In this document: positions 56,804 through 64,000 of the stretch, piece by piece
Numbering within the stretch: position 1 is the stretch's first letter
Layout of the letters: each line of letters starts with the position of its first letter
NCBI RefSeq assembly: GCF_026745355.1
Contig: NC_079205.1
Location: 6,815,556 to 6,879,555 of the forward strand
Direction: 5' to 3'
Origin: Beta vulgaris subsp. vulgaris
Taxonomy: Eukaryota > Streptophyta > Magnoliopsida > Caryophyllales > Amaranthaceae
Length of the DNA: 64,000 bases
Program-made: the position numbers and the translations under genes
The notes under the pieces: model-generated
The model's database searches: none
Told to the model about the DNA's origin: nothing
What the model saw: the letters and a program-made list of their open reading frames with translations, nothing else

Positions 56804-57939
56804 GAGCAGGAATATTTGGCCATCTATCAGATTCATCACTTGGAAGAAAAGGCTCATTGATGATAGTATGTCTATTCAATGGAATTCTTGGATGTCTAAC
56901 TGCTTTATCTCCAAATTACTCAATTTACACCCTCCTTAGGTTCTTAAGTGGCCTTAACACTGGTGGAGTGGGTATGTGCGCCTTTGTCCTTGCCACTGAA
57001 CCCATTGGACCCTCCAAACGTGGGGTTGCTGGTATATCTACCTTCTACTTCTTCTCGATTGGCATTGCTCTCCTCTCCGGAATCGCCTACATTTTCCAGT
57101 CTTGGCGATCTCTCTACGTTGCATCGTCGATTCCATCAATAATCTTCGTTACAATTGTCATTCCATTCATCTCGGAGTCTCCTAGGTGGTACCTTGTACG
57201 AGGGAAAGCTAAGGAAGCGATGGAAGTCATGCGTCATATGGCAAAGTTTAATGGTCGGACAATCCCACAAGATGTTGAGTTACTTCTTGACAACAATAAT
57301 GCAAATAAAAGTAAAGAAAGGGAAGCAATAAACGGGTCTTTACTAGATGTTTTAAAGTCCCCCATCACAAGAGTACGCCTATTTCTGGTTGTTCTAATTA
57401 ACTTTTGTTGCGCAATTGTATACTATGGACTTAGTCTAAATGTTGTCAATCTTGAGACCAACATCTACCTCAACGTACTGCTTAATGCAGTTGCTGAAAT
57501 GCCGGCCTACACATTAACGTCAATTATGTTGGATAAGTTCGGGAGGAGGCCATTAACGATAGGAACAATGTGGTTTAGTGGGGTGTCTTGTTTGTTGGGA
57601 AGTTTGATGAAGAGCAACGGAATGTGGAAGATTTTACGGATGATCTCTGGGGTTTTAGGGATTTTTGGTATGGCAGGAACATATAATTTATTGTACATCT
57701 ATGCTGTAGAGTTATTCCCTACAGTGGTGAGGAACGCGGCCTTAGGATGTGGTGCCCAAGCATCCCAGATGGGAGCAATACTAGCGCCGCTTGTAGTGGT
57801 GATGGGAGTTAGATTGCCTTTTGTCATATTTTCCATTTGTGGAATAGTTGGTGGTTTGCTTGGAATTTGTTTGCCTGAAACTTTGAATCGACCCTTGTAT
57901 GATACTATGGTTGGCATGGAGGAGGGTGAAGCTACTTAG
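56804..57939 (+). CDS. Organic cation/carnitine transporter-like, gene B, exon 2
   Basis: With exon 1 it encodes 510 residues. Splicing yields GCMIGAGIFGHLSDSSLGRK as in gene A. The ESPRWYLVRGKAKEAM motif, the DKFGRRP motif (K to R change) and all membrane helices are retained; similarity to A is very high by eye. The main difference is the C-terminus: A ends EAIWNNA, but B reads GAAGCTACTTAG, a change of the TGG codon to TAG that trims about four residues. Since the rest is intact, the gene is probably functional, with sub- or neofunctionalisation undetermined. Confidence 0.93.
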
Positions 57940-58029
57940 GGTTTCTTTTACCTTTTTTTCTCTCTTTTTTATTGGCGGGTAATAGAGTGAGTAATACAGG
58001 TATGATAAACCTCTATTAGATAGATGTGT

Positions 58030-58144
58030 TAGACACAATTTTTCATGTAATAAATATTGTTTCGCATAACATATAAGGGGAAAACAACAAAAACAATATT
58101 TTTACATACACAAATAATATTTGTTACATGAAAAATTGTGTTAG
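58030..58144. repeat. Inverted repeat downstream of transporter B
   Basis: Arms 58030-58058 and 58116-58144, each with ACACAATTTTTCATGTAA or its inverse and few mismatches over 29 bp. It starts about 90 bp after the stop codon, so it could fold in the transcript's 3' UTR, or be a worn MITE. Confidence 0.7.
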
Positions 58145-58291
58145 ATATATCTATTCGTTAGAGATCTAACAAACCTCATGCGGAATATGGGGCGATCTTA
58201 GTTTTATGTTTTTGACGACGCAAGGTGTGTCGTCTCATGTTTTATATGTCTACAAGCTAAATCACACTGAAGAAATGATGTAAATTGACAA

Positions 58292-58423
58292 ATCTACTAC
58301 TTATCATCCCTATCTAATTTAAAGGAATTATACAATCGAAACAGTCTCTCTTTTGCAATATAAGAACTTGTTTCGCTCGGACCAAACCAAAAACTACTAC
58401 TTATCATCCCTATCTAATTTAAG
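58292..58423. repeat. Direct repeat, 30 bp, two copies
   Basis: CTACTACTTATCATCCCTAT followed by CTAATTTAA occurs near 58292 and again near 58394, about 102 bp apart. Confidence 0.7.
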
Positions 58424-58436
58424 ACATTACAATAGG

Positions 58437-58768
58437 TAGACCTGGGCATAGGTCGGGTCTATTCATGGGTTCGGGTCGTGGGCTTGGGAAAATGGCGGGC
58501 TAGTCGGGCCTGAAATTTCCAAATGTTGTCCACGGGTCCGAGGGCCAGGCTCGTGCCTCCTGCAGGCTTGTCTCGTGTTTTATGTCGTTTTTTTTTGGAT
58601 TTTTTTTACAGTTTTAAGCTAAAAAACAAAGGAAAGGGACGTTCGGCGATTCGTGCTGATGCGGGCCTGAAATAAAATTTCTTGGTCGTGACAGGTTCAC
58701 AGCCCACGTAACGAATAACGGGCCAAGCCTCGAGCGGGATTGTGCCCGCCTGCCCAGGCCCACATCTA
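58437..58768. mobile_element. hAT element, GGGCCG type
   Basis: TAGACCTGGGCATAGG at the left, inverse TAGATGTGGGCCTGGG at the right. Flanks ACAATAGG and ATGATAGG agree at 6 of 8. Inner sequence matches the family copies at 16362 and 62956 in reverse orientation (AAATTTCTTGG, AAACAAAGGAAA). Confidence 0.8.
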
Positions 58769-59771
58769 ATGATAGGTAAAATAAAAGAAAATAATAAAAG
58801 GAGTATATAAGTATATTGCTCTAAATTTATTATAATGTATATTTTATTATAATGTGTATAAAAGAGTTGGCAATCCTGAAAGTTACTCAAACATTTCCCG
58901 AGATTACTCTTATCAATATAAGAGATAACATTAATCACCATCACACACTTTCTAATGGACCGAATCTCTTGATTCTTCACCTGCCACACCTAAATATCGC
59001 AATCTATTCACAAGCAGCACTATCATCACTCTTTTCCTATCTTTATTAGCTACTTGCCTAGTCGCCTAACTACAATTATCCATCTCGAAAGTCATGACAA
59101 TTTAAGGATGGTAATTTGGCTTGTCTTATTTAAGGTAAGTTTGGTCTCAAACTTGAGTTCAATTCGAGAGTATTCCAGAGTATTGAAGTTTGGACACTAT
59201 AAAAGCAACTAGGGTGTGGGGCTTCGTTGGATTGCAAACTGGACATGCCAATACGTATCAGCACCATCCACACTTTATTTTAATGCAAGGAAAGACAAAC
59301 AAAGAACAATCACTCCAAACCAACTTATGCCAAAGTAAACTTTGGGAGCAGATCTTGATTCTTGAATTTACATACTTGGAACCAACATCATTATATCCCT
59401 GGTTTTGATTCTACAACTAAATTGTTGTGACAGAAGCAAATAATGAAACAAAGATAGGAGAAGAATCAACACAGAGATTTAGCGTGGTTCACTGTGCTAG
59501 TTACGTCCACACAGTAAGGATAACTGATTTTATTAGGTTCAAGATAGAGAGTACAATTACAGAATTATAGAGATAGAGGTTAATTAGCGAGACCCCGTAC
59601 TTGCTTAATTCTAGCGCCAGATAATTCAAGGTATATTTCGACATACATTAAGTACAATATCACAAAAAAGAGTCGGTAAAAATCAGTTAGTTATCATGGT
59701 AAAGTCTCGTTAAAATAGTACTAAGACCTGAGATTAAATTGCATATAAGAATTACGTACTGACATCTATTA
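58769..59771. other. Intergenic, no gene seen
   Basis: No gene recognised. Short frames at 58852-59049 and 59190-59408 have no supporting features. A TAGCGTGGTTCAC stretch near 59480 has the look of LTR-type internal sequence but no boundaries were found. Confidence 0.35.
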
Positions 59772-60019
59772 CTCCCTCCGTCCCAATTTATTTGCTACAT
59801 TTGCAAATATTTCCATATATAGTACATAGGTCCCACACTTTATTTATAAATTTGCCATCACTCCCTCCTTGGTTTTTGTAAATATTTCCATATATAGTAC
59901 ATAGGTCCCACAATTTACCTATTTGCTTTATTGTTAATTCTTGTTATGGCAATGGTCCCCACTTCCTCCTTGGTCTTTGTGATAAAGTGAATGTAGCAAA
60001 TAAATTGGGACGTAGGGAG
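59772..60019. mobile_element. Stowaway MITE with internal duplication
   Basis: CTCCCTCCGTCCCAATTTAT at the left and inverse CTCCCTACGTCCCAATTTAT at the right, with TA at 59770-59771 and 60020-60021. Inside, a block containing ATTTCCATATATAGTACATA is repeated in tandem (about 59808 and 59881). Confidence 0.88.
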
Positions 60020-60021
60020 TA

Positions 60022-61992
60022 CTAAGGTTCGTAAGAAGAAAGTGATAGACAGATGTGCATAAAAAGACCGACAAATACTCATTTTCTAACATTAAGTTTT
60101 AGGAGAGCTGGCATGAAATAAATACACCCACTTATAGGATAAAGACCATTGGTTGACATATTCACAAATGGTAGGGCAACGCATATTAACATTTCATCCA
60201 TTAAATTCATTTACTTACAGACTTCGCAAGGTAAATAGCCTACATAAGATAGAGCTACAGCCTACAGGCTACTACTATCATTAAAACATGAATGGAGCTG
60301 CAGAGAAAGCTGGGAAAGCCATTGCAAGAGATTCTCGGCTGCAAAAGTACAAAAGAGACGTTAGAATTTTAATTTGTACAATTCATTGTACCAAAAAATA
60401 TTACATATAGAAATCCCAAAATTATAGTACTATAGTATTATAGTGTCAATAATTAGCATATGAAATGAAACGCCAGGAAGTACTAAAGATTTTCTTATAG
60501 AGCTTGGTTAGTTGCTTGTTTGATCAGTTGTTATTATAAGCTTATTTTATTAATGGATTGAATCAATTGTTTATATTGACTATATATCTTATGAATCATC
60601 TACTGACGTACTAACTTTTCTAAGCCAAAAAAAAAAAAAATCAAATTTAATATAAACTCGTGATACAATTTTAAATAGCTATCCATCTTTTATAAGTAGG
60701 GTAAGTTTTAAATAAACTATGTTAAGTCAGTTAAATTTTGCGACAATTACCTTTTCTTATTATGATTAGATTAAGTTAACAACTAAATTTTTTATAGGTG
60801 CCACCAATCATAGTTTCATACTTTTTTAATCGTATATTTCAAAAAAGTCAAAAGTAAATAAAAAAACAGAAAATAAAGAATTAGTTGATGACTTAATCTA
60901 ATCATAAAAGTGGGATATGAATTATCACTAAATTTCATAAAAGTGGGACAGCTAAAGTATTAGTGCAATTAATGGACAAGATCAGGATATGGATTATCAC
61001 TAAATTCAATTGTTTGCTAACCGGCTCTATTTGACTAATTAGACGCCTCAACCCCACGATGATGTTGATACTTGATCTGACAAATGATCTATCCTATAAA
61101 CAACTTGATGGCGTCTTAGCTTTGTGATTTAATACTTTTTTTTCATGGTTTCCATTACTTTATACTTTATGATTAATGCTCGATACTGAATTTTGTTATG
61201 AATTGGCAGCAAGAAATAGTCTTTTATACTACATATTTGATTATTAATATAAACCAATATGCAACCAAGACAAGTTAGTGCTTGTATAGTTATATGTCAA
61301 ACATCAAAAGTTTGGTCATGTGAGAAGGAAATTATAATTACATGACAAAAAACAAGCCAACAAAATTAAAACTCAAGTATTTTGTATGTGCAAAAGGTTA
61401 ATAGGTTTGATTTTATTCGATGTATCATTCAAGTTTTTTTTGGACTTTAAGTAATGAGAATTATTCCATTTACGTTTAAGTTCAAATGAAATTTTATTAA
61501 TTTAGCTTAATATTGAAAATAGATCGATATTAGTAATCATAATTATGGAGGAAATTAGATTAAATCAGTTTATTCTATTTAATGTTTGATATGAATCGTT
61601 ATATGACCAAGTCAATAATCCCATAACTAATTTTAGAATGATGATCTAGGTTTACTTTGGTGCTCCAAATAATATGATCTTGCAATCTGGACTCTTCAGA
61701 TTGACTATTTTATTCTTAGCAAATTCTCATAGTTTTGTTATGTCAATTAGCAAATAACATAAAACAGATTTGAACAAAAGTTTAATTTGATTCAGAAGGA
61801 TAATATCTTTATCAATTTATCAATCAACCAAGCAACCCCATCAATCTAACTTCATACCGCATTATAATTCCATACGTACATGCAATTTAAAGGAAACCAA
61901 TTTTCATTAGGGGGCTAATTATTAGTAATGCTTCTATCCTGATTAAATTATAATATCATTATGTAAAATAATAAAAAAAAAAATCGGTCTAA
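60022..61992. other. Intergenic; possible short exon at 60288
   Basis: Mostly AT-rich DNA. At 60288-60360 an ATG opens a short, protein-like frame (MNGAAEKAGKAIARDSRLQK) ending near GAGACG, which could be a first exon or a gene fragment. No family was recognised and no continuation was found, so it is not called as a gene. Confidence 0.3.
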
Positions 61993-62137
61993 TTTTAATA
62001 TAAAAGTAGACCTAGTTACTAAATAGATTAAACTAGTCACCGAAAGAAATTAAATTAATCACTATTGGATTAATTCTTTTAAAAAAATTGGACTTATTAG
62101 TGTCTAATTTTAATTTAAAAATAGGCGATCTCTTATA
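61993..62137. mobile_element. MITE, sister of the copy at 54970
   Basis: CGGTCTAATTTTAATATAAA at the left, inverse of TTTAAAAATAGGCGATCTCT at the right, and the shared interior AACTAGTCACCGAAAGAAAT. Borders approximate; an A run precedes it. Confidence 0.6.
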
Positions 62138-62955
62138 ACACAAACTCTATTATTATAATATACAATTGGTGAATGGTGAATGGTGATGGGTCCCTTCCTA
62201 GCTTTGGGTCCCTTCCTAGCTTTGCCAATGTTACACATGAATGACAAATTCACGATTAACACCCAGTCATCCTCCTTTAAATTTGCATATCAAGATAGCC
62301 CAAACGTCATTTGGCACTTAGCAACCTCATTCTTTGTGACAAACTTCTCCACTCATTTTGATATCATATCCACCAAAAAGAATTAAGGGCGCACTCAAAT
62401 TTGATTGATTGATATGTTGATTCTCATCAAAACTTTTTTGGAGCTTCCTCATTTTACTCATGCTGAATACACACATTTAAATTGTAAAAGAACAAAAAAT
62501 TGAATAGTAGGTATTAGGTACTATGCAACTTTACACATTTGTTTTCTTTACATGTCTTTCACCCCCACTTTAGTCCCTACTTACTCCTTCTATCCAATAA
62601 GTTGGTAACTGTTTCTTTATTTGTTGTACGACGTATCTTTTCATTAGGTGCACTTAAAAATTTCTATTAGTATAGTAAGTTCTTGGTCGGGTAACTTCTC
62701 TCCGAGTGTAAGCATAAAGGACTTTATATAAGAAAATAAACACAAAATAAGATAGGATGAACACCATATTTTTTTTTTAGTCGATATATGGTGTATTAGA
62801 GACTTTTAGGAATCAAGAACGTTATCCTAACAATTTTGTTGTATGTATCCTCGATGAACTTGAGAACTTCTCCTTTGTGGCGTTATCACATCATAAATCT
62901 AGGATCCCATCATCAAGTCAGAATTATTGATAGCAATGCATCAAACAGAAGTACA
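62138..62955. other. Intergenic, no gene seen
   Basis: AT-rich. A 17-bp direct repeat (GGGTCCCTTCCTAGCTT) occurs twice at about 62189-62222. No gene. Confidence 0.4.
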
Positions 62956-63381
62956 TAGACTTGGATATAGCTCGAGCCTTTCATGGGCTTAGCCTGTGGG
63001 CTTTGGGCACCATCGGGCCGGGCCGGGCCCGAGTCAATGAATGACAGGTTGTGCCATGCCGGGCCAGAAATTTTTAAATTTTGTCTATAGCCCGGCCCAG
63101 GCCCACGAGCCTGTGGGCCGAGCTCGTGCCTCCCGCTGGACTGACCCGTGTTTTATGTTGTTTTTTTTTATTTTTTTGCCAATTTTAGACTAAAAAACAA
63201 AGAAAATGGTGCCTGTGGACCGGCCCACGAGCCATCTAGGCGGGCTCGTACCGGGATGAGCCGAAAATAAAGTTTCTTGACCGTGGTAGGCCCAAGGCCC
63301 ACGTAGCGGACAACGGGCCGGACCTTGAGCGGGATTGTGCCAGACCAGCCTGCGTGTTGGCCCGACCCATGCCCTCCGCCA
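62956..63381. mobile_element. hAT element, GGGCCG type
   Basis: A perfect 8-bp duplication GAAGTACA (62948-62955 and 63382-63389) encloses an element starting TAGACTTGGATATAGC. Subterminal GGGCCGGGCCGGG and CCCGGCCC repeats and the family's AAGTTTCTTGACCG stretch are present. The right terminus is diverged. Open frames at 63190-63513 are repeat-encoded. Confidence 0.85.
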
Positions 63382-63389
63382 GAAGTACA

Positions 63390-64000
63390 AAAACCCCAAG
63401 GTCATAAGCAATCCACTAGAAATATGGCAACATTCAATGACACAACCACAGAAATAACGCTTTATGAATATTTGCCAATTTTTCAACTACAAACATTCAT
63501 ATTTTTCTTATGAAGAACTTCTCTAAAATCTAAATTTTCTTATCATAAAAGCCAATTTTTCAATACTAAATGTAAGTAGATAGTTTGTAATTGAATCCAT
63601 GTTGGCTAATTTTACTTTTCAACAATTTGGTTGAAGTTAAATGTTAAACGGAAGTTCCGTTAAAAAAGTTTAAATTTCGATAAACCATTCGATATATGAG
63701 TGGAGAAATCAAATAAAAATTCCAAATTTTAAATGAAATTGAATCGCCTTATCAAGTCTAAGTGCAAAAAAGATTGAGGTGGTAGATTATTGTCATCACT
63801 TCCCATCTCATATCCTAAAGTCTAACCAATCAAAACTCATGGGATTCATTTGATGATTTCCTATTATCTTTCAAATGATTCTCATTCATCTTACCTTTTA
63901 AAAATAAAATCTAAGTGCAAAAGGAAACAAACATGTAAATTACTTCTTGTAATAATCTACCCACAACAAAAAAAAAATTCCAATTTACAGTATGGTGATG
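63390..64000. other. Intergenic, no gene seen
   Basis: AT-rich DNA to the window edge without recognisable gene or bounded element. Confidence 0.45.

Overview
This window reads as nuclear DNA of a flowering plant, most likely a eudicot. It is AT-rich, its genes have GT-AG introns, and most of it is transposon debris of plant type: hAT, MULE, CACTA, Harbinger, Stowaway, Helitron, copia, LINE-L1 and a tRNA-derived SINE. No bacterial, organellar or viral gene arrangement was seen. The species cannot be fixed from the sequence alone. The style of the repeats reminded me of Caryophyllales, but that is only an impression.

Three host loci stand out. (1) A GRAS transcription factor of the PAT1 branch, with one intact coding exon (29531-31270, +) and probably an intron in its 5' UTR. 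(2) Two paralogous organic cation/carnitine transporter-like MFS genes in tandem on the + strand. Gene A has exons 38803-39208 and 43986-45133; gene B has exons 54528-54924 and 56804-57939. Both have the same single phase-1 intron and the same TATA-box context. A short stretch at 53790-53830 matches the last codons of gene A, so a third copy once lay between them. (3) A decayed F-box gene (about 49719-52470) with frameshifts, cut near its 3' end by a 1.3-kb insertion that begins TG, ends CA and has a 5-bp target duplication (probably a solo LTR).

Layout. 1-8 kb: hAT element, Helitron, short tandem repeats, Stowaway MITEs and a MULE MITE nested in a Stowaway. 8.2-11.6 kb: 5'-truncated LINE (minus strand). 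12-24 kb: hAT elements, a Helitron carrying a MITE dimer, an element set in (TA)n, further Helitrons, and a Harbinger-like element with a duplicated end. 24.4-26.6 kb: foldback/MITE elements, one with near-perfect palindromes. 27-31.5 kb: GRAS gene. 33.6-36.0 kb: copia remnant. 36.8-37.9 kb: MULE with a 207-codon reading frame. 38.7-45.2 kb: transporter A, its 4.8-kb intron holding a hAT element, a long (TA)n, a 98-bp tandem duplication and a SINE. 45.9-47.1 kb: non-autonomous CACTA. 47.9-49.5 kb: hAT and hairpin elements. 49.7-52.5 kb: F-box pseudogene. 53.8-58.0 kb: transporter remnant and transporter B. 58-64 kb: two more hAT elements and MITEs in otherwise featureless DNA.

The genes do not form a pathway. 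The transporters are a local duplication; the GRAS regulator and F-box relic are unrelated neighbours. I found no convincing novel system. The most interesting items are the transporter array, the gene-carrying MULE candidate, the solo-LTR hit in the F-box gene, and several transposons whose exact ends and target duplications can be read.
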